DNA of 64,000 nt from positions 2,852,001-2,916,000 of the forward strand of contig CAVXFH010000002.1 of the NCBI GenBank assembly GCA_963761035.1. Reading direction: 5' to 3'. The notes beneath the pieces are model-generated. The model ran no database searches. It was not told the DNA's origin and worked only from the letters and a program-made list of their open reading frames with translations. Within the stretch, counting starts at the first letter, position 1; each line of letters starts with the position of its first letter. The DNA comes from JARRQJ01 sp963761035 (GTDB lineage Bacteria > Pseudomonadota > Gammaproteobacteria > DRLM01). Shown here in pieces: positions 26,908-35,147 of this stretch. The translations under genes and the position numbers were made by a program.

Positions 26908-28107
26908 TTATTCCGCGCGCAAGGCCTCGACGGGATCGAGACGCGCGGCGTGGCGGGCGGGGAGGACGCCCGCCAGCAGGCCGATAGCTACCGCCAGGCT
27001 TTCCGCCAGCGCCACATAAAACCATGATATATGCACCGGCAACGCGGGCACCAATAAATGCAGTAATTGTCCGCCGCCGGTACCGAGTAGCAGCCCGGCG
27101 CCGCCGCCGAAGGCGGCTAAAATGATTGCCTCGCCGAGGAACAAACCCAGGATATTGGCGCGCCGCGCGCCGAGGGCGCGCAGCAGCCCGATCTCCGCGG
27201 TGCGTTCGTTGACGGTGATGGTCATGATGGTGAGGATGCCGACGCCGCCCACCAGTAACGAAATTCCGCCCAGGGCGCCGACCGCGAAGGTCAGCACATC
27301 GAGGACCGAGCCCAGGGTGTCCAGCATTTGTTGCTGGGTGGTGATGGTGTAATCCTCGCTGCCGTGGCGGGCGTTCAGCACGCGGCGGATACCGGCGATG
27401 ATCTCGGCGGTGTCGGCGCCTTCGCTGTAAAGAACGTCGATTTCCATCAAGCTGCCGCGGTTGAACATCTCCATGGCCTTGACGGTGGGGATATACACCG
27501 CCTCGTCCATGTCGAAGCCCAATACCTGTCCTTTGGATTCCATGGCGCCGATGACGGTGTAGCGGTTGTCGGCGATGCGGATGCGTTTGCCCAGGGGATT
27601 GGCAGTGCCAAATAGCTCGTCACGCACCTTGCTGCCGAGCACGGCGAAGGCGCGCGGCGCTTGCGGATCGTCCACCGGCAGGAAACGGCCGATGCCGACT
27701 TTGAAGCGAAACACTTCGGGCATCGCCGGTCCCACACCGTATATGGCGGTGCGCCGCCGCTTATCGCTGTATTCAACTTCGGCGTTGCCTTCTACCACCG
27801 GCACCACGGCGTGTACCTGTGAGAGCGAGGCAAGCGCGGTGGCGTCGTCGACAGTCACGGGGCGCACAGTGGCGATGGTGCCGACGGGTGTGCCATGGGT
27901 GACGGTCTTGCCGGGGTTGATGGCGATGAGGTGCGTGCCGAATTGGGTAAACTCGGTCAGGACGTATTTATGTATCCCTTCGCCGATGGAGGTGAGCAGC
28001 ACCACGGCGGTGATGCCGATGGCGATGCCTAGGCCGGTCAGCCCGCTGCGCAGGCGGTGCGCCGTAACGGAACTGAGGGTGAACCGTATGGCGTCGCCCG
28101 GCAGCAT
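26908..28107 (-). CDS. MacB-like ABC transporter permease (second copy)
   Basis: A 399-aa inner-membrane protein of the FtsX/MacB type: one N-terminal helix (about 21-40, GLTGLGIAIGITAVVLLTSIGEG), a large periplasmic domain (about 50-270), and three C-terminal helices (about 275-390) ending LPARHAARLDPVEALRAE. The start is ATG 28107, 2 nt after the preceding permease gene. The frame is open upstream, but this part overlaps that gene. Fourth and last gene of the export operon. Confidence 0.88.
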   Translation of the reverse strand: MLPGDAIRFTLSSVTAHRLRSGLTGLGIAIGITAVVLLTSIGEGIHKYVLTEFTQFGTHLIAINPGKTVTHGTPVGTIATVRPVTVDDATALASLSQVHAVVPVVEGNAEVEYSDKRRRTAIYGVGPAMPEVFRFKVGIGRFLPVDDPQAPRAFAVLGSKVRDELFGTANPLGKRIRIADNRYTVIGAMESKGQVLGFDMDEAVYIPTVKAMEMFNRGSLMEIDVLYSEGADTAEIIAGIRRVLNARHGSEDYTITTQQQMLDTLGSVLDVLTFAVGALGGISLLVGGVGILTIMTITVNERTAEIGLLRALGARRANILGLFLGEAIILAAFGGGAGLLLGTGGGQLLHLLVPALPVHISWFYVALAESLAVAIGLLAGVLPARHAARLDPVEALRAE

Positions 28108-28109
28108 GA

Positions 28110-29318
28110 TCAGCGCCTCTGCAGGGACTGCACGGGATCGAGCCGCGCCGCGCGCCGCGCCGGCAGGATGCCGAATATCAGACCGGTGGCCAATGCCACG
28201 CCCACCGCCGCCGTGACCGCCCACCACGGCGCGCCCACCGGCAAGGCCGGATAGATTTTGCCGATTATCCAGCTCCCCGCCTGTCCCAGCGCCAGTCCCA
28301 AGGCGGCGCCCATCAATGACAACAAGGCGGCCTCGGCAAGGAATAAACGCATTATTTGCCGCGCGGTCGACCCCAAGGCCTTCAGCAAACCGATCTCCGC
28401 GGTACGTTGCGACACCGCGACCAGCATCACGTTCATGATGAGGATGCCGGCCACCGCCAGACTGATGGAGGCGATGCCGCCCACCGACAGGGTGAGGGCG
28501 GTGAAGATTTTATCGAAGGTCGCGAGCACCGCATCCTGGGTCACGACCGTCACATCCTCCTCGCCCTGGTGGCGGGCCTTGATGGTGGCGAGGACATGTT
28601 CCTTGGCGGCGGGGATCAGTTCGCGGCTGCGTGCCTCTACCAGGATACGGAACAGGGAATTGGTATTGAGCAGGCTTTGCGCCGAGGCCACGGGGATAAC
28701 CACCAAGTCTTCGGTATTGATGCCCATGGATTGGCCTTCCGACGAGAGAATACCGACGACGCGGAAACGGCGGTCGCCGATGCGCAGCCATTCGCCGAGG
28801 GCCGGCGTCGCGCCGAATAATTCATCGCGGATTTTCACGCCAAGCACGCAAACGGCTGAGGCATCCTCGGGATCGCCCGCCGGTATAAATCGGCCCTGCG
28901 CCATCTTGAAACGGCGGATATCGAGAAACTCGGCGGTGGTACCTAAGAGGGTTACGTCCCGTTCCTTCCCCCCCCAGGAGACCGGCGCCGATCCGACGTT
29001 GATCGGCGCGACGCGTCGCACCGCGCTGCTTCGCGTCAAGGCCATGGCGTCGGCCAGCGTGAGATCGCGCGGGGTCTCGCCCAGAAACATGGAGGGGCCG
29101 ACGCCGGCGGTTTCGGAGCGGCCAGGCAGTACGATGAGCATATGGCTACCCAAGGCAGCGAATTCACCGGTGACATAGCGGCGCGCGGCTTCCCCCAGCG
29201 AGGTCAACACCACTACCGAGGCCACGCCGATGGACATGGCCAGCAGCATCAATCCCGCCCGCAGGCGATTACCGCGCATGGTCCCCAAGGCAAATGCCAA
29301 GGTATCGAACGCTCTCAT
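28110..29318 (-). CDS. MacB-like ABC transporter permease (first copy)
   Basis: A 402-aa FtsX/MacB-type permease with the same layout as the next gene: N-terminal helix (about 18-38), periplasmic domain, then three helices and the ending PARRAARLDPVQSLQRR. The two permeases are clearly related and probably form a heterodimer with two copies of the ATPase. The start overlaps the ATPase stop by 4 nt. MacB and its kin work by mechanotransmission, driving substrate through an outer-membrane duct rather than through the inner membrane. Substrate unknown. Confidence 0.88.
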   Translation of the reverse strand: MRAFDTLAFALGTMRGNRLRAGLMLLAMSIGVASVVVLTSLGEAARRYVTGEFAALGSHMLIVLPGRSETAGVGPSMFLGETPRDLTLADAMALTRSSAVRRVAPINVGSAPVSWGGKERDVTLLGTTAEFLDIRRFKMAQGRFIPAGDPEDASAVCVLGVKIRDELFGATPALGEWLRIGDRRFRVVGILSSEGQSMGINTEDLVVIPVASAQSLLNTNSLFRILVEARSRELIPAAKEHVLATIKARHQGEEDVTVVTQDAVLATFDKIFTALTLSVGGIASISLAVAGILIMNVMLVAVSQRTAEIGLLKALGSTARQIMRLFLAEAALLSLMGAALGLALGQAGSWIIGKIYPALPVGAPWWAVTAAVGVALATGLIFGILPARRAARLDPVQSLQRR

Positions 29319-30001
29319 GGCGGCGGCGTTTGCACCGTATCGCCGGCGATGCGACCATCCTCCATGCGCACGCCGCGCCGGGCGCGTTTGCCGAGATCGG
29401 GGTCGTGGGTGACGACGATGAGGGTGAGACCCTCGTTGTTTAATTTTTCCAACAGGGCGATGACTTCTTGGCCGGAGTGACGATCCAAATTGCCGGTGGG
29501 CTCGTCGGCGAGGAGGATCGCCGGCGCCATGACCGTGGCGCGGCCGATGGCGACCCGTTGCCGCTGGCCGCCGCTAAGCTGCTCGGGGTGATGCGCGGCG
29601 CGGTCGCCGAGATTCATGGCGGCTAAGATACCTTCGACCCGTTGTTGCCGTTCGCGGGCGGATACACCCGCCAACATCAGGGGCAGGGCGATGTTGTCGG
29701 CGGCGGTGAGGCGCGGAACCAGGTGGAAGAATTGAAATACGAAACCGATGGTGTGGCCGCGGATCTGTGCCTGTTCCTTATCGGTCAAGGCGGTGACATT
29801 TCGCCCATCGAGAAAGTACGTTCCGCTGTCCGGGCGGTCGAGCAGACCGATTACATGCAATAAGGTGGACTTTCCCGAACCCGACGGCCCCATGATGGAG
29901 AGGTATTCGCCACGCTCGATGGAGAGGCTCACGTTATTCAGGGCATGGACCGACTGATCACCGACGAGAAAGCGACGGTGAATATTTTTTAGCTGGATCA
30001 T
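29315..30001 (-). CDS. ABC transporter ATP-binding protein (MacB/LolD family)
   Basis: A 228-aa cytoplasmic ATPase. Walker A GPSGSGKSTLLH (about 38-49), Q-loop VFQFFHLVPRLTA, signature LSGGQRQRVAIGRA, Walker B ILLADEPTGNLD and the switch VTHD are complete. It powers the two permeases encoded downstream. It overlaps both neighbours by 4 nt, showing tight translational coupling. Confidence 0.94.
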   Translation of the reverse strand: MIQLKNIHRRFLVGDQSVHALNNVSLSIERGEYLSIMGPSGSGKSTLLHVIGLLDRPDSGTYFLDGRNVTALTDKEQAQIRGHTIGFVFQFFHLVPRLTAADNIALPLMLAGVSARERQQRVEGILAAMNLGDRAAHHPEQLSGGQRQRVAIGRATVMAPAILLADEPTGNLDRHSGQEVIALLEKLNNEGLTLIVVTHDPDLGKRARRGVRMEDGRIAGDTVQTPPP

Positions 30002-31158
30002 GGGGTCGTGGCGGGTTTTTCTAGTATCACGCGAGTACCGGCCTTCACGCCTTCACGATCGACGGACAGCACGATAATCTCGCCGGCGGACAGGCCGGAC
30101 AGCACCTCGGTGTATTTCCAGTTGGAGAGGCCGGCCAGGAAGCCGCGATCTTCCAGCTGTTGCGTGGCGGGGTTATAGACCAGGACGCGGTGTCCTTCCA
30201 ATACCGCTTCGGTGGGAATACGCAGCACATTTTCCCGGGTATTAATGATGATTTCGAGGTCGGCGCTGTAACCGGGACGCAGCCGCTGATAATCTTCAGG
30301 ATCGGTGAATAAGGCCTCTACCTCGACGGTGCGCGCCTGTTTTTCCACTTCCAACACATAGGGCGCGATGCGGCTGACGCGGCCGGCGAAGCGCTTATTG
30401 GGGAAGGCGTCGAGGCTGATACGCGCCATCATATCGTGCCTGATCGCCGGGGCATCGACTTCGTCGATGGGCGCGGTGATGTACAGGCAACTGGTATCCA
30501 GCAAGTCGACGGCGGGCAGTGTCGCGACGCCGATGGGCGAGGGGGTAACGAATTCACCCAATTCGCCATTGATCTCGCCCACCACGCCCGAAAAGGGGGC
30601 GCGCAATAAGGTGCGTTCCACGGCGGCGCCGGCGAGGGCAACCCGTGCCGCGCTGACGTCGATGTTGGTGCGGGCGGCCCGACAACCGGCCTGTTGCGCC
30701 TCGGCTTGCGAGCGCGCGGTATCCGCCTGTTGTTCGGAGACCTGTCCGTTTTTGCGCAGTTCTTCAAGGCGCTTGGCCTCACGTTGGGCATTGTCGGCAA
30801 GCAGGCATACCTGGTCGGCGCTGGCGCGGGCGGCGATATTCTCTTGCTGCGCGAGCTGTTGCTGCGCTTCGAGATCGTCGTTCCATAAGGACAGCAATAA
30901 TTGGCCGCTAGCGACGTGGTCGCCTTTTTTAACGAAGAGGCGGGCGATCTGTCCGCCGATGGCAGGGGCAAGGCGGGCGCGGCGGCAGGCCTTCACGGTT
31001 CCGGCGCGGGTGTTGGAGACGGTAGCCTCAACCGTGCCTTTACCCACTTTAGTGGCACTGACGGAGAGCGGCTGCGGGCGCGATGTATACCATATCAATA
31101 CGCCTACCCCGACTATCACCAATATGAATAAAATGATTCGATAGATTGTTGTTTTCAT
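29998..31158 (-). CDS. Membrane fusion protein (MacA/HlyD family)
   Basis: A 386-aa periplasmic adaptor. A single N-terminal helix (about 6-24) anchors it in the inner membrane. A lipoyl-type half motif (ARLAPAIGGQIARLFVKKGDHVASGQLL), a coiled-coil hairpin (about 95-165), the second half-motif (RAPFSGVVGEINGELGEFV) and a beta-barrel with membrane-proximal domain follow. It is the first gene of a four-gene operon with the ATPase and two permeases. No outer-membrane TolC-like gene is present, so a shared TolC would be needed. Confidence 0.9.
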   Translation of the reverse strand: MKTTIYRIILFILVIVGVGVLIWYTSRPQPLSVSATKVGKGTVEATVSNTRAGTVKACRRARLAPAIGGQIARLFVKKGDHVASGQLLLSLWNDDLEAQQQLAQQENIAARASADQVCLLADNAQREAKRLEELRKNGQVSEQQADTARSQAEAQQAGCRAARTNIDVSAARVALAGAAVERTLLRAPFSGVVGEINGELGEFVTPSPIGVATLPAVDLLDTSCLYITAPIDEVDAPAIRHDMMARISLDAFPNKRFAGRVSRIAPYVLEVEKQARTVEVEALFTDPEDYQRLRPGYSADLEIIINTRENVLRIPTEAVLEGHRVLVYNPATQQLEDRGFLAGLSNWKYTEVLSGLSAGEIIVLSVDREGVKAGTRVILEKPATTP

Positions 31159-31409
31159 TTTGTGATTCTAAAGTACGACGACGCGGGGATAATATTGCAA
31201 AAGTATAACGTATTTATGCAGCGCGGGTTTTACGGCTGGCAATCGCCGCAAGATCGAGTAAGAGATGTTTGGGTATTGCGGATTGCGCGCCAAGCGGCAA
31301 TGAAGGGTAAAAGGACTCTTCGCGCGGGAAACGCTAACCGGTTATTGCGGCTCGCCGATTGCACGCAGGTACAACCGGCTCGCTTAACCAAGGCTCCAAT
31401 AACGGGAGA

Positions 31410-31727
31410 CTAGGTCCTCGATAGGATTTGGTCGATTTCCCTCTCGGCCGCCAGCCAGTCATCGTTTGGATCGCCGCCGACAAAACCGCGTCTTTCCGCA
31501 CGTATGAAAGCCGCTTCGGCAATCATCTTACGCCTTTCTTCGACCGTCACTTTGCTGTGCGTATCCACCTTTGACGGGGAACTGGCGGCGTTTTTCTTGG
31601 AGATTGTCTTGCTTGCGGCGGTGATTTCCGTAACTTTTCCGCTCGCCGGGGCGGCGGCCTTCTTGGCGGCCCCTTTAGCGGCAGCGGGCTTCTTGCCCTG
31701 GGTGCTTGTCAATCTAATGTCTGCCAT
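31410..31727 (-). CDS. DUF2934 domain protein
   Basis: A 105-aa protein. The first 50 residues are Ala/Lys/Ser-rich and disordered-looking (KKPAAAKGAAKKAAAP), reminiscent of histone-like tails. The end, VEERRKMIAEAAFIRAERRGF...DDWLAAEREID, matches the short DUF2934 motif. The function is unknown. It stands alone with AAGGATGC before the ATG. Confidence 0.75.
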   Translation of the reverse strand: MADIRLTSTQGKKPAAAKGAAKKAAAPASGKVTEITAASKTISKKNAASSPSKVDTHSKVTVEERRKMIAEAAFIRAERRGFVGGDPNDDWLAAEREIDQILSRT

Positions 31728-31861
31728 TGTTGCATCCTTTGCTTATTAGGTTGTAGTCAAAACTTAGTCCCAAGTTAGTTTTATTTGAATTAAATAATAG
31801 CACATGACGGTTCTTTAAGGATGAGCCTTTTCAATACTGGTCAAGTCCTGCACAACACTAA

Positions 31862-33088
31862 TCAGCCGTAGGTGCGACGTACATAATCATCTACAATATT
31901 TTGAAAATCTTGAGCAATGTGATCGCCTTTTAGGGTCACGGTCTTTTCGCCGTCTACATAGACCGGTGCGACAGGCACCTCGCCGGTACCGGGTAGGCTG
32001 ATGCCGATATTGGCATGCTTGCTCTCACCGGGCCCATTGACCACACAGCCCATGACCGCCACGCTCATTTTTTCCACACCGGGATAACGCTTGCGCCATT
32101 CCGGCATTTGATGGCGCAGATAACTCTGGATATCCTGGGCCAATCGTTGAAAAGAGGTACTGGTAGTGCGTCCGCAACCGGGGCAGGCGACCACCATGGG
32201 GGTAAAGGAACGCAACCCCATGGTTTGCAATATTTCCTGGGCAACGATGACTTCTCGAGTGCGGTCGCCGCCGGGTTCCGGTGTCAGAGAGATGCGGATG
32301 GTGTCGCCGATGCCTTCCTGCAACAGCACGGATAGCGCCGCCGTCGAGGCCACAATCCCCTTGCTGCCCATGCCCGCTTCGGTAAGTCCCACATGCAGCG
32401 GGTAGCCGCAACGCGCGGCGAGTTCGCGATAGACCGCGATGAGATCCTGTACCCCGCTCATCTTGCAGGACAGGATGATCTTGTCGTGAGGCAGTCCCCA
32501 TTCCTCGGCCTTAAGCGCGTTCTCCAGCGCGGAGACCACCATGGCCTCGCGGATGATGTCCGCCGATTCCCGGGCTTGGGTGCGTTTGGTATTTTCATCC
32601 ATGAGTCTGACGACCAGTTCCTGGTCCAGGCTGCCCCAATTGACGCCGATGCGCACCGGTTTGTCATAACGGCACGCGGTCTCGATCATCATGGCGTATT
32701 GTTCATCCTTCTTTTTGCCGCGGCCGACGTTGCCGGGATTGATGCGGTATTTCGCCAAGGCCTCGGCGCAGGCGGGATGATTATTCAGCAGTTTATGGCC
32801 ATTGAAATGGAAATCGCCGATGAGCGGCGCATTACAGCCGCGCTTGTCCAACGCTTCGCGAATACGGGGAACGGCGCGCGCCGCCTCTTCGCTGTTGACG
32901 GTGATCCGTACCAATTCGGAACCCGCCTTGGCCAACAGCATCACCTGTTCCACCGTGGCCTCGATATCGGCGGTGTCCGTATTGGTCATGGATTGCACCA
33001 CAATGGGCGCGCGGCCGCCCACGATGACATGGGCAATCTTGACCGGTACCGTGGAGTGTCTGCTCAGGTCTGGGCGAAGATCAGGCAT
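31862..33088 (-). CDS. ispG: 4-hydroxy-3-methylbut-2-en-1-yl diphosphate synthase
   Basis: Converts MEcPP to HMBPP in the non-mevalonate isoprenoid pathway, using a 4Fe-4S cluster. Markers are VVQSMTNTDTAD, DFHFNGH, RINPGNVG, VNWGSL, the first cluster ligands CPGCGRTT and the third with its Glu in GCVVNGPGE. The 408-aa length from ATG 33088 fits the proteobacterial form lacking the plant insertion. A GTG 21 nt further upstream would add 7 residues; neither has a strong ribosome binding site. Confidence 0.95.
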   Translation of the reverse strand: MPDLRPDLSRHSTVPVKIAHVIVGGRAPIVVQSMTNTDTADIEATVEQVMLLAKAGSELVRITVNSEEAARAVPRIREALDKRGCNAPLIGDFHFNGHKLLNNHPACAEALAKYRINPGNVGRGKKKDEQYAMMIETACRYDKPVRIGVNWGSLDQELVVRLMDENTKRTQARESADIIREAMVVSALENALKAEEWGLPHDKIILSCKMSGVQDLIAVYRELAARCGYPLHVGLTEAGMGSKGIVASTAALSVLLQEGIGDTIRISLTPEPGGDRTREVIVAQEILQTMGLRSFTPMVVACPGCGRTTSTSFQRLAQDIQSYLRHQMPEWRKRYPGVEKMSVAVMGCVVNGPGESKHANIGISLPGTGEVPVAPVYVDGEKTVTLKGDHIAQDFQNIVDDYVRRTYG

Positions 33089-33179
33089 AAAAATATTTCG
33101 AGATGGCACATATTAACAGACGGTAATGATACCTTATTTCGACGCCAAAACAGCGGTAAGGCGAGCGGGGTGAACGCGT

Positions 33180-33866
33180 ATGAACGATGAGATGATGCAA
33201 ATGCTGCGGGACATCCGCCAGGAAGTGGAGCTTACCAAGGGATGGATAGGCAGGGATACGCTGGATGCGCGGGTCATGGCGGCCATGAAAAATGTGCCGC
33301 GCCACCAATTCATCCCGGAAGAGTCCCGCTATTCCGCGTATGCCAACGGGCCGGTGGCTATCGGCCATGGTCAGACTGTTTCCCAACCCTATATCGTGGC
33401 CTTGATGACCGACTTGCTAAATCCGACCGCGGATGACGTGATCCTGGAGGTCGGCACCGGATCCGGTTATCAAGCGGCCGTGTTGTCTCATCTGGTTAAA
33501 ATAATCTACAGCATCGAGATCGTCCCCGCGTTGGCGCGGGAGGCGGCGGAGCGGTTACAGCGGCTGCGTTACGCCAACGTAGAAGTGCGCAGCGGAGATG
33601 GCTATCAGGGCTGGCGGGAACGGGCCCCTTTTGACGGCATCATCGTTACCGCGGCGGCGCCGGCTATTCCGCCGCCGTTAATCGAGCAGCTCAAGCCGGG
33701 GGGGACGATGGTGATTCCGGTAGGATCGCCTTATGGACGCCAGGTGCTCAGCGTAGTCAGCAAAGATGACAGCGGACATACAGTGACCAAAGAAATGTTA
33801 CCCGTCGCCTTCGTACCCCTGACCGGCAACCACCGGCGGCAGATCGATAATGGTGATATATCGTAA
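33180..33866 (+). CDS. pcm: Protein-L-isoaspartate O-methyltransferase
   Basis: A 228-aa SAM-dependent repair enzyme that methylates damaged isoaspartyl residues. The family signature VPRHQFIPEE, the substrate loop GHGQTVSQPYIVALMT, and motif I EVGTGSGYQAAVLS are clear, followed by DGYQGWRERAPFDGIIVTAAAP. The length matches. Its start is 91 nt from the divergent ispG. In E. coli pcm is next to surE and nlpD, which is not the case here. Confidence 0.94.
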   Translation: MNDEMMQMLRDIRQEVELTKGWIGRDTLDARVMAAMKNVPRHQFIPEESRYSAYANGPVAIGHGQTVSQPYIVALMTDLLNPTADDVILEVGTGSGYQAAVLSHLVKIIYSIEIVPALAREAAERLQRLRYANVEVRSGDGYQGWRERAPFDGIIVTAAAPAIPPPLIEQLKPGGTMVIPVGSPYGRQVLSVVSKDDSGHTVTKEMLPVAFVPLTGNHRRQIDNGDIS

Positions 33867-35066
33867 TTACAGGGTCTGCGCGATTTGATCCGCATTGGCC
33901 ACGGCGGCTAAATAGACCCTGGTGAGGGTATCGGGAGATATGCCAGATAATTCGATGTCGTCCCAACGGCCTTCCTCATAGGCCAGGACGCAATTCAAGG
34001 TCCGGCCCATGTTTCCTTCGCGCTTTAACAGCGCCGCCTTGATGCTGTCCGCAAGCGGTAAATTAACCAAGGCCTTTTCCATGGTGGTGTCCATGAGGGC
34101 ATCCAGCACCGAGAACAGTCCGACGGTGAAGTAGCTTTCTTTATTTTCTCCCAGCTCTTGTCCTAAGAGTTCGCACATCTTTGCCCGAGTAACGCTCACC
34201 ACCATGAGTTCCGGCGGTTTGTCGGAGATGTTTGAAAGGGCAATCAAAGAAACCCAGTGCTTGACTTGTTGCAGGCCCAGATAGACGATGGCGTGATGAA
34301 TGGATTCTATAGGTTTTGGCAGAGCGTAGAACGCGGAGTTCAGGCCGCGAATCAATTTATAACTGAGTGCGATATCTTGACCGACTAAATCGACCAACGC
34401 CTTAATTTTTATGTTTGGTTCCTGCAGCCGCGACAAGAGCAACAGGATTGCCAGCCGGTTCGTCGGAAGACTTTGTCCGGTGACGATCTTGGGTTTGCAA
34501 AAGAAATACCCTTGAAAATAATCGAAACCCAACTCGCGGGCGAACTCAAGGTCATCGTAAGTTTCGATTTTTTCGGCCAGTAATTTGACGTTGTGTTTGC
34601 GCAACGCCTTGGCGTGTGAGCGAATGTCGCTGCGCGGCAAAGCCATCATGTCGAGCTTTACGATGTTACTGGCGTCAATCAGGGGACGCAGGTCTTGATG
34701 ATAGATGAAATCGTCCAAGGCGATTTCATAACCCTCCGCGCTCAATTTGCGGACGGCGCCAATAAGGGCGTTGTCTACCGTTATGTTCTCCAGGATTTCC
34801 AGGACCACCTGCCCTTTGGCAAAAGGCAATGGCAACTCACCTACGATAAAATCCCGCGGGAGATTGATGAAGGCTTGCTTCTGTCCAACCAATTGCTCCA
34901 GGCCGAAACCTAGAAAGGCATTGAGTACGACTTGGGTGGTGGCTTGATTATGATCGAACTCGCCCGCCTCGTTGTACAGTTTATTTGAACGATAGAGCAG
35001 CTCATAGGCGCACACGTCCAATTTATTGTTGTATATTGGCTGCCGCCCAATATAAATCTCATGCAT
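33867..35066 (-). CDS. EAL-HDOD signalling protein (degenerate EAL)
   Basis: A 399-aa cytoplasmic protein of the YuxH/CdgJ type. Residues about 1-195 form an EAL-like fold (IYIGRQPIYNNKLDVCAYELLYR). In place of the catalytic ELL/EAL-ExLE set it has VLEILENI, and KLDMMALP and LLAEKIET replace other metal sites. Enzymatic cyclic-di-GMP cleavage is therefore unlikely and binding is uncertain. Residues about 200-399 form the HDOD domain (LPTNRLAILLLLSRLQEPNIKIKALVDLVGQD, IHHAIVYLGLQQVKHWV). Proteins of this type often act in motility or surface behaviour. It converges with pcm with no gap. Confidence 0.9.
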   Translation of the reverse strand: MHEIYIGRQPIYNNKLDVCAYELLYRSNKLYNEAGEFDHNQATTQVVLNAFLGFGLEQLVGQKQAFINLPRDFIVGELPLPFAKGQVVLEILENITVDNALIGAVRKLSAEGYEIALDDFIYHQDLRPLIDASNIVKLDMMALPRSDIRSHAKALRKHNVKLLAEKIETYDDLEFARELGFDYFQGYFFCKPKIVTGQSLPTNRLAILLLLSRLQEPNIKIKALVDLVGQDIALSYKLIRGLNSAFYALPKPIESIHHAIVYLGLQQVKHWVSLIALSNISDKPPELMVVSVTRAKMCELLGQELGENKESYFTVGLFSVLDALMDTTMEKALVNLPLADSIKAALLKREGNMGRTLNCVLAYEEGRWDDIELSGISPDTLTRVYLAAVANADQIAQTL

Positions 35067-35147
35067 GACATCAGTTCAACCCACCTTCCGGATATGGAGC
35101 GTATCGGATGGGGAGAATATATCTTGAAAGCCGACCTTCCTCTGCGA

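Noticed and set aside
28258..29178. Plus-strand open frame of 306 codons opposite the first MacB-like permease
   Set aside because: Ser/Arg/Thr-rich shadow of a conserved coding sequence.
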